Shown here piece after piece: positions 13,601 to 23,338 of a DNA stretch of 64,000 nt. Each line of letters starts with the position of its first letter. Position 1 is the first letter of the stretch. Both the position numbers and the translations under genes were made by a program. The notes below the pieces were generated by a model. The model did no database searches, was not told the origin of the DNA, and saw only the letters and a program-made list of their open reading frames with translations. The DNA is from Streptomyces sp. CB02056 (lineage in GTDB: Bacteria; Actinomycetota; Actinomycetes; Streptomycetales; Streptomycetaceae), in the NCBI RefSeq assembly GCF_001905545.1, contig NZ_LIPD01000002.1, forward strand, positions 620,001 to 684,000, given 5' to 3'.

Positions 13601-13746
13601 AGGAGCTGTACATCTCTCCGAAGACCGCGAGCGTGCACGTCTCCAACATCCTCGGCAAGCTCGGGGTCGGCGGCCGGGGCGAGGCGGCCGCACTGGCGCA
13701 CCGGCTGAGGCTGTTCCCGGAGGACCTGGCCCCCTCGGGCCGCTGA
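10681..13746 (+). CDS. large ATP-binding LuxR-family transcriptional regulator
   Basis: This 1021-residue protein has the layout of LAL/MalT-type regulators. An N-terminal AAA ATPase has Walker A GGEAGVGKT (residues 38-46) and a Walker B-like LVLAVEDLHWSD. A long helical, TPR-like middle follows (about 380-930), and a C-terminal LuxR helix-turn-helix (about 952-1016) carries LTPRERDVLRLLARG, NRQIAEELYISPKT and VSNILGKLGV. Such proteins activate transcription after binding a ligand and ATP. The ATG at 10681 puts FVGR, the usual start of the AAA part, right at the N-terminus; an ATG at 10669 is an alternative. No clear ribosome-binding site is seen. The stop codon lies inside a 15-bp tandem repeat. 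Confidence 0.9.
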   Translation: MQHTSVSPVFVGRGSEITELTDALRRAGTGSPQSVLIGGEAGVGKTRLLEEFLERAAAQGAVTSLGSCLEVGAEGLPYAPLAAALRRLHRSLGAELEAAAAGSESHLALLLSEFGEVDGEPNDEYSRARLFEHTARLFERLGAERTLVLAVEDLHWSDRSTRELLAFLVRTLHRSRVLLVATYRTDDLHRRHPLRPFLAELERLRTVQRLELARFDRREVAAQLAGILGTTVPDRQLVDRIHRRSEGNPFFVEELATAFEDGFGAGLTDSLRDILLVRVEGLDEEAQRVVRIAAEGGSHVEHALLAAVLDDDEEALIEALRAAVGANILRPDSEGEGYRFRHALVREAVSDDLLPGERHRINRRFALAVEAQPQLVPGDALAARLANYWYHAHDPARALPTALDAARAARRRNAFAEQLGMLERALELWDLVSEEVLAHTLRPYDWAETYPPGSCDHSTADGDCDRIQLVDVLAEAVVAARRCGDRERGLSLAKRGLRLVDEAEHPVRAAWFRINRARMLGSLRRSGDEEEIANALRLVEHLPPTAVQAEVLALGAGTAMLKKPTPAAIELAERAIRIAEEVGAHSVEVHARMTLGGLRYDVQGDAEGGLAELAGAVERARRLGVPDLLLRGINNLASMQRGLGHPEDAVRLAREGLEYANGNGLLRNIGAILTGNLVEALADLGRAREATEVLVGYEAASPTGTHAEFLDRMRGELALLKGDLATAGTMLAQARSANRVGQVQHSVPISRLAVRLAALGGRPLEARVELLAALEEDGRLGHESDVYPLLAEAAAVEADSRGLPQAEAGRAGALAAIAGAAAALRPRAPLHHGWARLLEAELARAEGADTPQGWAAAVEALRPTGLPFPLALALLRAGEAEVQAGRREAAAELLREAAELAAARGDRLLGGQIAALAERAGLSLAPAGRTAGRAGGGTAAVPAQAAGDSFNLTPRERDVLRLLARGWTNRQIAEELYISPKTASVHVSNILGKLGVGGRGEAAALAHRLRLFPEDLAPSGR

Positions 13747-13833
13747 ACAGGGCCCCGCTGAACAGGACTCCACTGAGCAGGGCCCCGCTGAGCAGGGCCC
13801 CGCTGAGCAGGGTCCCACTGAACTGGGCGCCAC
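13744..13833 (+). repeat. 15-bp tandem repeat over the LuxR gene stop
   Basis: Six 15-bp units of the type TGAGCAGGGCCCCGC run in a row, the first unit starting at the TGA stop itself. Units three and four are identical; the others differ at one to several positions. Confidence 0.85.
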
Positions 13834-14237
13834 GACGGACCCGGACCGGCCCCGGCCGGTCCGGGTCCGCTGTCCGTCCGCCCCGGCAGCACGGATCGTC
13901 CACCCTGGCACCGGTGTTCGGGCGCCGCCGCGTGCTCCCGTGCGCGCCGCGTGAGCCCCTGCCCGCGCGCCGCCGCCAACCGGGCCGATCCGTAGGAATC
14001 AGGGGCATTTCCCCACCCTTTCGCCATTACTCTAAGTTGAGTGTGCGTGTCATTGAGTGACGGGATTGGTGTAGGGTCCATTTTGGGAGCATCGGTACGG
14101 TGCGGCGGCCGGCAGGCCGCCCACCCCCTGGGCCACCGTCCTGACGGGGCGCCAGGCCACCGCGTACGTCCGACAGGTGCGCGGCCGGTGGCCCGTGGCC
14201 GGGGCGCGAGGCCCCGGGCCGGAGGGGGAGAGGCCGA
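13747..14237. other. intergenic region between the LuxR gene and the CdgF-like gene
   Basis: This 491-nt stretch has no gene. It holds the 15-bp tandem repeats, a terminator (13837-13868), a less GC-rich patch at 14010-14095 (TTTCGCCATTACTCTAAG onward) where the promoter of the next gene probably lies, and a leader rich in G/C up to the GGAGGGGGAG ribosome-binding site at 14221. Confidence 0.5.
13837..13868 (+). terminator. terminator of the LuxR-family gene
   Basis: The arms ggacccggaccggcc (13837-13851) and ggccggtccgggtcc (13854-13868) are perfectly complementary, with only CC between them; the top pairs must open to form a loop. Confidence 0.7.
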
Positions 14238-17200
14238 GTGAGCTCCACCGAAACGGTGCTGCCCGGAACCGGACGGCCGGACGCACCGCACACCGACACG
14301 TCCGCCGCCGACGTGCCCGCACCCGCCCGCCGCGGCCCGCTGTACCGGCCCGGGGTGAGCCGTACGCTGCCCGGGTTCGCCCTGGGCGCGCTCTGCGTGG
14401 CCTACGCCACCGGCGCCGCCGCCGGCTGGGGATCGCACCAACTGTCCGTCTTCATGGGCGACTTCGGGCTGGCCGCGGCGGCCCTGGCGGCCGCGCTGTC
14501 CTGCCTGGTGTACGGCTGCACGGTCGGCGGCCACGCCCGCCCGGCCTGGCTGCTGTTCGGCCTCTCCTCGCTCATGGTCGCCTTCGGCAACGGCACCTGG
14601 GGCTGGTACGAGCTGGTCGTGCGCACCCCGCTGCCCCGGGACTCGCTCGCCGAGTACGCCTTCCTGCTGTTCGCCCCGCTCGCCATCACCGGCGTCCTGG
14701 TGCTCGCCCAGCACCCGCGCACGGCGGCCGGCTGGCTCTGCCTGCTGCTCGACGGCTGGCTGATCGCCGGCTCGCTGTTCACCCTCAGCTGGAGCCTGGC
14801 GCTCGGCCGGATCGCGGCCGGCGAGGACGGCTCACCGCTGCGCCTGGCCCTCAACCTGGCCTACCCGGTGCTGGACATCCTGCTGGTCAGCCTGGTGGTC
14901 GGGCTGCGCTTCGGCGGCCGGGACGGCAACCGGGCGGCGGTGCACACCGCGATGCTGGCCCTCGCCGTCACCGTCACCTGCGACGCCCTGTTCACCTCCC
15001 CGGAGCTGCGCAGCAGCTACCACTCGGGCGAACTGCTGGACGCCGGCTGGTTCGCCGGCAGCCTGCTGCTGGGCTGGGCGCCGTGGTCGCCGCGCTGGCG
15101 CCGTCCGCTGCGCGACCACCCCTCGGCCGGCGGCCTGCCGCACCGCCGGGTGGCGACCACCTTCAGCGCGCTGACCCCGTACGCGGCCGCCGCGGTCTGC
15201 ACCGCGGGCATTCTCTACAACGCCCTCGGCGGACGGGAGTTGGACCGGGTGGTGGCCGCGGCCGCCTGCACCGTCGGGCTGGCGCTGATCCTCCGGCAGG
15301 GCGTCATGCTGCTCGACAACCTGTCGCTGGCGCAGGAACTCGCCCACAAGGAGGCGCACTTCCGCTCGCTGGTGCAGGGCTCCAGCGACGTCATCATGAT
15401 CGCCGGCGCCAACGGCGTGCTCTCCTACGTCTCCCCGGCCGCGCTCGGCGTCTACGGGCGGGACCCGGAGGAACTGGTCGGCGGCAACCTGCTGGACCTG
15501 GTCCACCCCGAGGACGTCGGCCGGGTGCTCTCCGAGGTCCGCCGCTACCTCGCCAGGGTCCGGCTCACCACCCACCGCAGCCCCGGCACCGCCGAGCCCT
15601 CCGCCCGGGTCGAGTGCCGGATCAGCTCCGGCGCCGGCGAGTGGCTGTACGTCGAGTCGACCGTCAGCAGACACCGCGACGGCCTGCTGCTCAACAGCCG
15701 GGACGTCACCGAACGCGTCATGCTCCAGGCCCAGTTGCAGCACAACGCCTTCCACGACCCGCTCACCGACCTGCCCAACCGGGCGCTGTTCACCCAGCGG
15801 CTGCGGGCCGCCCTCGGCGCCCGCGGCCAGCAGGGCGGGACGGGCGCCGGGATCGCGGTGCTCTTCATCGACCTGGACGGCTTCAAGGCGGTCAACGACA
15901 CCGCCGGGCACCAGGTCGGCGACGAACTGCTGGTGCAGGCGGCCCGCCGGCTGCAGAGCGCCGTCCGCTGCGGGGACACCGTCGCCCGGTTCGGCGGCGA
16001 CGAGTTCGCCGCGCTGGTCTGCGGCCCGCTCGGCCGCCTCCAGGTCCAGGAGCTGGCCGAGCGGCTGCGCCTCGCCCTCTCCGAGCCGTACTGGATCGGC
16101 GGCGCCGAACTCGGCGTCGCCGCCAGCATCGGCATCGCCTTCGGCACCCCCGAACGCGGCCCGGCGGCCGACCCCAGAACCGCGGCCGACGAGCTGATGC
16201 GCAACGCCGACCTGGCGATGTACCGGGCCAAGTCCGAGGGCAAGGGCCGGGTGGTGCTCTACACCCCCGCGATGCGGGCCGACCTGGAGCGCCGCACCGA
16301 GCTGGAGGAGCGGCTGCGGCTGGCCGTCCGGGAGGGCGGCTTCACCCTGCTCCACCAGCCCGTGGTGGACCTCGGCAGCGGCGCGGTGACCGGCGTCGAG
16401 GCGCAGGCCCGCTGGCGCTCGGTGGGCGGCCTGCTGCTCACCCCGGCCGAGTTCCTGCGCTCGGCCGAGCACGGCGACGCGGCCACCCGGTTCTCCCGCT
16501 GGCTGGTCCTGGAGGCGGTCAGCGCGGCCGTCGAGCGGCGCGGCCTGCCCGGCGGCAGGGGCCGCGGCACGCCGGAGCCCGTCCCGGTGGCCGTCAGGCT
16601 CTCGGTGGAGCGGCTCTGCTCGCCCGGCCTGTACGAGACGGTGGCCTCGGCGCTGCGCGACAGCGGGCTGCCCGCCGACGAACTGGTCATCGAGGTGGCC
16701 CGGATGGGCCCGGACTCGCTCGCCGACGAACTCGGCCGCCGGCTCTCCGCCCTGCGCGGGCTCGGCGTCTCCACCTGGCTGGCCGGGTACGGCGCCGGCG
16801 GCGGCTCGCTCGGCGCGCTCGCCCGGCTGCCGCTGGACGGGCTCAAGCTGGACCGCACGCTCGTCCAGGACCTCGGCGAGTCCCCGCTCAGCCGCACCCT
16901 CGCCGGGCACGCGCTGCGGCTCGGCCGCGACCTCGGGATGACCACCGCCGCCGAGGGGGTGGACCTGCCCCGCCAGGTCGCCGCGCTGCGGGAGCTGGGC
17001 TGCGGGCAGGCCCAGGGCTCGGCCTTCGCCCCGCCGCTGGACGAGCCCCGGCTGCGCCGGGCGCTGGCCCGCCGCGGCTACCCGCTGCCCACCCCGACCG
17101 GCCCGCTGCCCACGCCGCCGGGCCCGGTCTCCACCCCGGCGGGCCCGGCCGGACCGCTGTCGGCCCGCCGCCCGTACCCGCCCGCCGACACCCGCCCGCC

Positions 17201-17363
17201 CGCCCCCGAGGACACCCGGACGAGTGGCCGCGGCAGCGGCCGGACGGACGCCGCGCCGGGGCGTGGCGCACATCACCATGGCGGCTCTGACCTGCCCGGA
17301 CACCGTGCCGTTACTGGCCCGCCGGGTGGTCCGCATGGCGAGACGGTCGTCCCACCTGCTTGA
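14238..17363 (+). CDS. cdgF: polytopic PAS-GGDEF-degenerate EAL protein (CdgF-like)
   Basis: This 1041-residue protein has about ten hydrophobic segments in its first 360 residues, a PAS domain (about 370-480), a GGDEF domain and an EAL-like domain. The GGDEF motif is intact at 586-590 and an RCGD inhibition site sits exactly five residues before it (577-580), so a feedback-regulated diguanylate cyclase is expected. The EAL domain has lost key residues: EAL reads EAQ (721-723), the VNxS segment reads VRLS, and the DDFG-x-G segment reads LAGYGAG. It is therefore probably not a phosphodiesterase and may only bind c-di-GMP. The last 100 residues are Pro-rich. A GTG with GGAGGGGGAG upstream is the start. 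The name follows my memory of the S. coelicolor gene order. Confidence 0.75.
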   Translation: MSSTETVLPGTGRPDAPHTDTSAADVPAPARRGPLYRPGVSRTLPGFALGALCVAYATGAAAGWGSHQLSVFMGDFGLAAAALAAALSCLVYGCTVGGHARPAWLLFGLSSLMVAFGNGTWGWYELVVRTPLPRDSLAEYAFLLFAPLAITGVLVLAQHPRTAAGWLCLLLDGWLIAGSLFTLSWSLALGRIAAGEDGSPLRLALNLAYPVLDILLVSLVVGLRFGGRDGNRAAVHTAMLALAVTVTCDALFTSPELRSSYHSGELLDAGWFAGSLLLGWAPWSPRWRRPLRDHPSAGGLPHRRVATTFSALTPYAAAAVCTAGILYNALGGRELDRVVAAAACTVGLALILRQGVMLLDNLSLAQELAHKEAHFRSLVQGSSDVIMIAGANGVLSYVSPAALGVYGRDPEELVGGNLLDLVHPEDVGRVLSEVRRYLARVRLTTHRSPGTAEPSARVECRISSGAGEWLYVESTVSRHRDGLLLNSRDVTERVMLQAQLQHNAFHDPLTDLPNRALFTQRLRAALGARGQQGGTGAGIAVLFIDLDGFKAVNDTAGHQVGDELLVQAARRLQSAVRCGDTVARFGGDEFAALVCGPLGRLQVQELAERLRLALSEPYWIGGAELGVAASIGIAFGTPERGPAADPRTAADELMRNADLAMYRAKSEGKGRVVLYTPAMRADLERRTELEERLRLAVREGGFTLLHQPVVDLGSGAVTGVEAQARWRSVGGLLLTPAEFLRSAEHGDAATRFSRWLVLEAVSAAVERRGLPGGRGRGTPEPVPVAVRLSVERLCSPGLYETVASALRDSGLPADELVIEVARMGPDSLADELGRRLSALRGLGVSTWLAGYGAGGGSLGALARLPLDGLKLDRTLVQDLGESPLSRTLAGHALRLGRDLGMTTAAEGVDLPRQVAALRELGCGQAQGSAFAPPLDEPRLRRALARRGYPLPTPTGPLPTPPGPVSTPAGPAGPLSARRPYPPADTRPPAPEDTRTSGRGSGRTDAAPGRGAHHHGGSDLPGHRAVTGPPGGPHGETVVPPA

Positions 17364-17396
17364 CACGCCGCCCCGCACGGGAGGAAGGTCGTTGCC

Positions 17397-17438
17397 ATGC
17401 GCACCCGAATTCTCGTACTTGGCGGGCGCGTCGGCTGA
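17397..17438 (+). CDS. ilvB leader peptide (attenuation)
   Basis: This 13-codon reading frame gives MRTRILVLGGRVG, with consecutive Ile-Leu-Val-Leu codons, and has GGGAGGAAGG just upstream. A Rho-independent terminator follows 40 nt after its stop, in front of ilvB. This is the classic arrangement in which a ribosome starved for branched-chain aminoacyl-tRNA stalls on the leader and prevents the terminator. Leader peptides of this type have been predicted upstream of ilvB in Streptomyces. Confidence 0.85.
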   Translation: MRTRILVLGGRVG

Positions 17439-17477
17439 GTGGGCTCGTACGCCCTGCTCGTGACAGACCGACGCGCC
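17425..17477 (+). promoter_or_regulatory. leader stem 1:2 of the ilvB attenuator
   Basis: GGCGCGTCGG (17425-17434, inside the last leader codons) is perfectly complementary to CCGACGCGCC (17468-17477). A second pairing, CTCGTG (17457-17462) plus CCC (17452-17454) with CACGAGGGG (17498-17506), would use the 3' arm of the terminator and is a candidate antiterminator. Confidence 0.55.
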
Positions 17478-17512
17478 ACCCCTCGCATGCCCTTGGGCAC
17501 GAGGGGTTTTTT
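17478..17512 (+). terminator. ilvB attenuator terminator
   Basis: ACCCCTCG (17478-17485) pairs with CGAGGGGT (17500-17507), with an inner TGCCC/GGGCA stem, followed by six T (17507-17512). True U-runs are rare in this window, which marks this as an intrinsic terminator. It lies about 180 nt before ilvB. Confidence 0.9.
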
Positions 17513-17693
17513 GTTGCACTGACGCTGTTCCACCTCCGCAAGACCCCTGGCCTCGACCGCCCTGGCCCGTCCGATCCGTCGGACCGAGCGGGACGATTGA
17601 GGCAGAGCCGGCGCTCGACCCGGACCGGGACCCCACCCTCGCAGCACGGGGCCCGCAGCACCGGGTCGGCAAAACCCGAGAAGAGACAGGCAG

Positions 17694-19547
17694 ATGACCG
17701 AGCACGCCGCATCCCCCCGCCGCGGGGACAACCCGGCCGCCAACGCTCCCGCTCCCCAGCACGTCGTCGAGACCATGACCGGCGCCCAGTCGCTCATCCG
17801 CTCCCTCGAGGCCGTGGGCGCGGACACCGTCTTCGGCATCCCGGGCGGCGCCATCCTTCCCGCGTACGACCCCCTGATGGACTCCGTCAAGGTGCGCCAC
17901 ATCCTGGTCCGGCACGAGCAGGGCGCCGGCCACGCCGCCACCGGCTACGCCCAGGCCACCGGCCGGGTCGGGGTCTGCATGGCGACCTCGGGTCCGGGTG
18001 CGACCAACCTGGTCACCCCGATCGCCGACGCCTACATGGACTCGGTGCCCGTCGTCGCGATCACCGGCCAGGTCTCCTCCAAGGCGATCGGCACCGACGC
18101 CTTCCAGGAGGCGGACATCTGCGGTATCACGATGCCGATCACCAAGCACAACTACCTGGTCACCGACCCGGCCGAGATCCCCCGGGTGATCGCCGAGGCC
18201 TTCCACATCGCCGCCACCGGCCGCCCCGGCCCGGTCCTGGTCGACATCGCCAAGGACGCGCTCCAGGCGACCACCACCTTCCGCTGGCCGGTCGAGACCG
18301 CGCTGCCCGGCTACCGCCCGGTGACCAAGCCGCACGCCAAGCAGATCCGCGAGGCCGCGAAGATGCTGGTCGGCGCCAAGCGGCCGGTGCTGTACGTCGG
18401 CGGCGGCGTGCTCAAGGCGCGGGCCACCGCCGAGCTGCGGATCCTCGCCGAGCTGACCGGCGCCCCGGTGGTCACCACCCTGATGGCGCTCGGCGCGTTC
18501 CCGGACAGCCACCCGCAGCACCTGGGCATGCCCGGCATGCACGGCTCCGTCCCCGCCGTCACCGCGCTCCAGAAGTCCGACCTGCTGTTCACCCTCGGCG
18601 CCCGCTTCGACGACCGCGTCACCGGCAAGCTGGACGGCTTCGCCCCCAACGCCAAGGTCGTCCACGCCGACATCGACCCGGCCGAGATCGGCAAGAACCG
18701 CCCGGCGGACGTGCCGATCGTCGGCGACGCCCGCGAGGTGCTCGCCGACCTGATCGTCGCCGTCCAGGCCGAGTTCGACGCCGGCCACAAGGGCGACTAC
18801 ACCGAGTGGTGGGAGCGGCTCGACGAGTGGAAGAAGACCTACCCGCTCGGCTACGAGCCGGCCCCGGAGGGGCGGCTCTCGCCGCAGCAGGTCATCGAGC
18901 GGATCGGGACGCTGGTCGGCCCCGAGGCGATCTACGCCGCGGGCGTGGGCCAGCACCAGATGTGGAGCTCGCAGTTCATCCGGTTCGAGAAGCCGGGCAC
19001 CTGGCTCAACTCGGGCGGCGCCGGGACGATGGGCTACGCCGTCCCCGCGGCGATGGGCGCCAAGGCCGGCCGCCCGGAGAGCGCGGTCTGGGCCATCGAC
19101 GGCGACGGCTGCTTCCAGATGACCAACCAGGAACTGGTCACCTGCGCCCTGAACGACATCCCGATCAAGGTCGCGGTCATCAACAACGGCTCGCTGGGCA
19201 TGGTCCGGCAGTGGCAGACGCTGTTCTACAACCAGCGCTACTCCAACACCGTGCTGCACTCCGGCCCCGGCCACGACGGCATCGAGCCGCCGGCCCAGGG
19301 CACCCGGATCCCCGACTTCGTCAAGCTGTCCGAGGCGATGGGCTGCGTGGGCCTGCGCTGCGAGCGCCCCGAGGACCTCGACGCGGTCATCCGGCAGGCG
19401 ATGGAGATCAACGACCGCCCGGTCGTCATCGACTTCATCGTCCACCAGGACGCCATGGTCTGGCCGATGGTCGCGGCCGGCACCAGCAACGACGAGATCC
19501 AGTTCGCCAAGGGCGTGCGCCCCGACTTCGGCGACGACCTCGACTGA
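17694..19547 (+). CDS. ilvB: acetolactate synthase large subunit
   Basis: This 617-residue ThDP enzyme makes acetolactate or acetohydroxybutyrate, the first common step of Val, Leu and Ile synthesis. The ThDP glutamate lies in [12 protein letters not shown], the FAD/ThDP centre shows GPGATNL, and the metal site reads [12 protein letters not shown]...[12 protein letters not shown]. Residues 1-35 are an extra polar N-terminal stretch usual in actinobacteria. It is first in ilvB-ilvN-ilvC (32 nt then 110 nt gaps) and stands behind the leader-peptide attenuator. Confidence 0.97.
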   Translation: MTEHAASPRRGDNPAANAPAPQHVVETMTGAQSLIRSLEAVGADTVFGIPGGAILPAYDPLMDSVKVRHILVRHEQGAGHAATGYAQATGRVGVCMATSGPGATNLVTPIADAYMDSVPVVAITGQVSSKAIGTDAFQEADICGITMPITKHNYLVTDPAEIPRVIAEAFHIAATGRPGPVLVDIAKDALQATTTFRWPVETALPGYRPVTKPHAKQIREAAKMLVGAKRPVLYVGGGVLKARATAELRILAELTGAPVVTTLMALGAFPDSHPQHLGMPGMHGSVPAVTALQKSDLLFTLGARFDDRVTGKLDGFAPNAKVVHADIDPAEIGKNRPADVPIVGDAREVLADLIVAVQAEFDAGHKGDYTEWWERLDEWKKTYPLGYEPAPEGRLSPQQVIERIGTLVGPEAIYAAGVGQHQMWSSQFIRFEKPGTWLNSGGAGTMGYAVPAAMGAKAGRPESAVWAIDGDGCFQMTNQELVTCALNDIPIKVAVINNGSLGMVRQWQTLFYNQRYSNTVLHSGPGHDGIEPPAQGTRIPDFVKLSEAMGCVGLRCERPEDLDAVIRQAMEINDRPVVIDFIVHQDAMVWPMVAAGTSNDEIQFAKGVRPDFGDDLD

Positions 19548-19579
19548 TGTCCCCCTCTCCAGAACGACTGAGGAATCCC

Positions 19580-20104
19580 ATGTCCAAGCACACCCTCTCC
19601 GTCCTGGTCGAGAACAAGCCCGGCGTGCTCGCCCGCATCGCCGCCCTGTTCTCCCGTCGGGGTTTCAACATCGACTCCCTCGCCGTCGGCTCGACCGAGC
19701 ATCCGGATGTGTCCCGGATGACGATCGTGGTCAACGTCGAGGACCTCCCGCTGGAACAGGTCACCAAGCAGCTCAACAAGCTCGTGAACGTGATAAAGAT
19801 CGTCGAACTCGACCAGTCCGCTGCGATCCAGCGGGAACTGGTCCTGGTGAAGGTCCGCGCCGACAACGAGACCCGGTCGCAGATCGTCGAGATCGTCCAG
19901 CTGTTCCGTGCCAAGACCGTCGACGTGTCGCCGGAAGCGGTGACCATCGAGGCCACCGGCAGCTCGGACAAGCTGGAGGCCATGCTCCGGATGCTGGAGC
20001 CTTACGGCATCAAGGAGTTGGTCCAGTCCGGCCTGGTCGCCATCGGCCGCGGCGCGCGCTCCATCACGGACCGCTCGCTGCGCGCCCTGGACCGCAGCGC
20101 GTGA
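19580..20104 (+). CDS. ilvN: acetolactate synthase regulatory small subunit
   Basis: This 174-residue subunit gives valine feedback to IlvB. It has an N-terminal ACT domain (LSVLVENKPGVLARIAALF, GFNIDSLAVG) and the C-terminal ALS_ss domain (RELVLVKV, EATG, D-LE-ML-PYGIKE-V-SG-VA-GRG). The ATG lies 6 nt after an AGGAAT-type site. Also called IlvH. It is placed between ilvB and ilvC as expected. Confidence 0.96.
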   Translation: MSKHTLSVLVENKPGVLARIAALFSRRGFNIDSLAVGSTEHPDVSRMTIVVNVEDLPLEQVTKQLNKLVNVIKIVELDQSAAIQRELVLVKVRADNETRSQIVEIVQLFRAKTVDVSPEAVTIEATGSSDKLEAMLRMLEPYGIKELVQSGLVAIGRGARSITDRSLRALDRSA

Positions 20105-20133
20105 ACAGCGCGCCTCCGCGTCTCAATCCCTGA

Positions 20134-21213
<1,080 letters not shown>

Positions 21214-21266
21214 CCCCTTCCGGGCCGTTTCCCCGGCCCCGAATTTGTAACGTCCTTGTACAAGTA

Positions 21267-21307
21267 GGCTGCTCTCGTCCGGGTGATTTCGCCGGACGGG
21301 AGCAGCC
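21267..21307 (+). promoter_or_regulatory. stem-loop between ilvC and serA
   Basis: A 16-bp inverted repeat with one G.U pair (21267-21282 and 21292-21307) has a 9-nt loop. It lies 54 nt after ilvC and 141 nt before serA. It may be the ilvBNC terminator or part of the serA leader; no U-run follows. Confidence 0.55.
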
Positions 21308-21447
21308 CGCTACCCAGCCCGTCGATACACTCCGAGTGCGCGTCAGGCCCACAGCGTCGTGCGTCTACCTACGCGGCATGCCACCTTCCCCCGCCCTCCA
21401 CGCCACCTACGTGCCCGGGGGAACCGGACAGTTAAGGACCCACTGTC

Positions 21448-23043
21448 GTGAGCACTGTGACCTCCAAAAGCGCTGTCGTACTGATCGCCGAAGAGCTCTC
21501 GCCCGCCACCGTCGACGCCCTCGGCCCCGACTTCGAGATCCGCCACTGCAACGGCGCCGACCGCACCGAGCTGCTCACCGCGATCGCCGACGTCGACGCG
21601 ATCCTGATCCGCTCCGCCACCAAGGTCGACGCCGAGGCGCTGGCCGCCGCCCGCAAGCTCAAGGTGGTCGCCCGGGCCGGCGTCGGCCTGGACAACGTGG
21701 ACGTCGCCGCCGCCACCAAGGCCGGCGTGATGGTCGTCAACGCGCCGACCTCCAACATCGTCACCGCCGCCGAGCTCGCCTGCGGCCTGCTGATCTCCGT
21801 CGCCCGCAACATCGCGCCGGCCAACGCCGCGCTCAAGCAGGGCGAGTGGAAGCGCAACAAGTACACCGGCGTCGAGCTGAGCGAGAAGACCCTCGGCGTC
21901 GTCGGCCTCGGCCGGATCGGCGTCCTGGTCGCCCAGCGGATGTCCGCGTTCGGCATGAAGATCGTCGCGTACGACCCCTACATCCAGGCCGCCCGCGCCG
22001 CGCAGATGGGCGTCAAGCTGGTCACGCTGGAGGAGCTGCTGGAGGTGTCGGACTTCATCACCGTCCACCTCCCCAAGACCCCGGAGACCATCGGCCTGAT
22101 CGGCGACGAGGCGCTGCACAAGGTCAAGCCGACCGTCCGCATCGTGAACGCCGCCCGCGGCGGCATCGTCGACGAGGAGGCGCTGGCGAGCGCGCTGCGC
22201 GAGGGCCGGGTGGCCGGCGCCGGCCTGGACGTGTACGCCAAGGAGCCGTGCACCGACTCCCCGCTGTTCGCCTTCGACAACGTGGTCGCCACCCCGCACC
22301 TGGGCGCCTCCACCGACGAGGCGCAGGAGAAGGCCGGCATCGCGGTCGCCCGCTCGGTGCGCCTCGCGCTGGCCGGCGAGCTGGTGCCGGACGCGGTGAA
22401 CGTCCAGGGCGGCGTGATCGCCGAGGACGTCCGCCCGGGCCTGCCGCTGGCCGAGAAGCTCGGCCGGATCTTCACCGCGCTGGCCGGCGAGGTGGCCGTC
22501 CGCCTCGACGTCGAGGTCCGCGGCGAGATCACCCAGCACGACGTGAAGGTGCTCGAACTGTCCGCGCTGAAGGGCGTGTTCGAGGACGTCGTGGCGGAGA
22601 CGGTGTCCTACGTCAACGCCCCGCTGTTCGCCCAGGAGCGCGGCGTCGAGGTCCGTCTGACCACCTCCAGCGAGAGCCTCGAGCACCGCAACGTGATCAC
22701 CGTCCGCGGCACGCTCGGGAACGGCGAGGAGATCGCCATCTCCGGCACGCTGGCCGGCCCCAAGCAGACCCAGAAGATCGTCGGCGTGGACGCCTTCGAC
22801 GTGGACGTGGCGCTCACCGACCACATGGCCTTCTTCAAGTACGAGGACCGCCCCGGCGTGGTCGGCGTGCTCGGCCGCCACCTCGGCGACGCGGGCATCA
22901 ACATCGCCGGCATGCAGGTCGCTCGCGACGGCGGCAGCGCGCTGGCCTCCATCACCGTGGACACCGAGATCCCGCAGGAGGTGCTCTCGGCGATCGCCGC
23001 CGAGATCGGCGCCCGCTTCGCGCGCTCGGTCGACCTGGGCTGA
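21448..23043 (+). CDS. serA: D-3-phosphoglycerate dehydrogenase
   Basis: This 531-residue type I PGDH oxidises 3-phosphoglycerate in the first step of serine synthesis. The NAD motif is GLGRIGVLVAQR (near residue 150) and the catalytic Arg, Glu and His are seen in NAARGGIVDEEAL and ATPHLGASTDEAQEKAG. An intervening (ASB) domain follows, and a C-terminal ACT domain (DRPGVVGVLGRHLGDAGINIAGMQ) provides serine feedback. The GTG follows TTAAGGACC. A very strong terminator ends the unit. Confidence 0.97.
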   Translation: MSTVTSKSAVVLIAEELSPATVDALGPDFEIRHCNGADRTELLTAIADVDAILIRSATKVDAEALAAARKLKVVARAGVGLDNVDVAAATKAGVMVVNAPTSNIVTAAELACGLLISVARNIAPANAALKQGEWKRNKYTGVELSEKTLGVVGLGRIGVLVAQRMSAFGMKIVAYDPYIQAARAAQMGVKLVTLEELLEVSDFITVHLPKTPETIGLIGDEALHKVKPTVRIVNAARGGIVDEEALASALREGRVAGAGLDVYAKEPCTDSPLFAFDNVVATPHLGASTDEAQEKAGIAVARSVRLALAGELVPDAVNVQGGVIAEDVRPGLPLAEKLGRIFTALAGEVAVRLDVEVRGEITQHDVKVLELSALKGVFEDVVAETVSYVNAPLFAQERGVEVRLTTSSESLEHRNVITVRGTLGNGEEIAISGTLAGPKQTQKIVGVDAFDVDVALTDHMAFFKYEDRPGVVGVLGRHLGDAGINIAGMQVARDGGSALASITVDTEIPQEVLSAIAAEIGARFARSVDLG

Positions 23044-23067
23044 TCCTCCGGCCCCAGGGCCGTCCCG

Positions 23068-23108
23068 GCAGGGCCCGGACCACCGTTCGACGGTGGTCCG
23101 GGCCCTGC
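23068..23108 (+). terminator. terminator of serA
   Basis: A perfect 19-bp stem (23068-23086 with 23090-23108) with a 3-nt TCG loop lies 25 nt after the serA stop. Confidence 0.85.
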
Positions 23109-23338
23109 TGCGTTCTCCCGGGTGAGACCCGTCTCAGATACTAGGAAATCCAAGTATTCGTGCAGACACGGCCGGGGCGTGGTCGTACCGTGGAAGGGCC
23201 GTACGGTGTGCCGCCCCTGTAGCCAGGGCGCGCGGCCCGTGTACGCGTGCGCCTTCACGAGCAGGCGATCCCTGCTCCCGCGCTCCCTTTCCCCTCTTCG
23301 CGCTCGCCTTCCGCAGCGCCGCTTCCAAGGAGCCCGGT

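Noticed and set aside
14048..14062. GTGTCATTGAGTGAC as a BldD box before the CdgF-like gene
   Set aside because: Two fixed bases of the BldD consensus are wrong; too weak to list.
14832..19445. 1537-residue open frame on the minus strand
   Set aside because: It runs across the CdgF-like gene, the ilvB leader and ilvB, which have clear motifs on the plus strand; high GC keeps antisense frames open.
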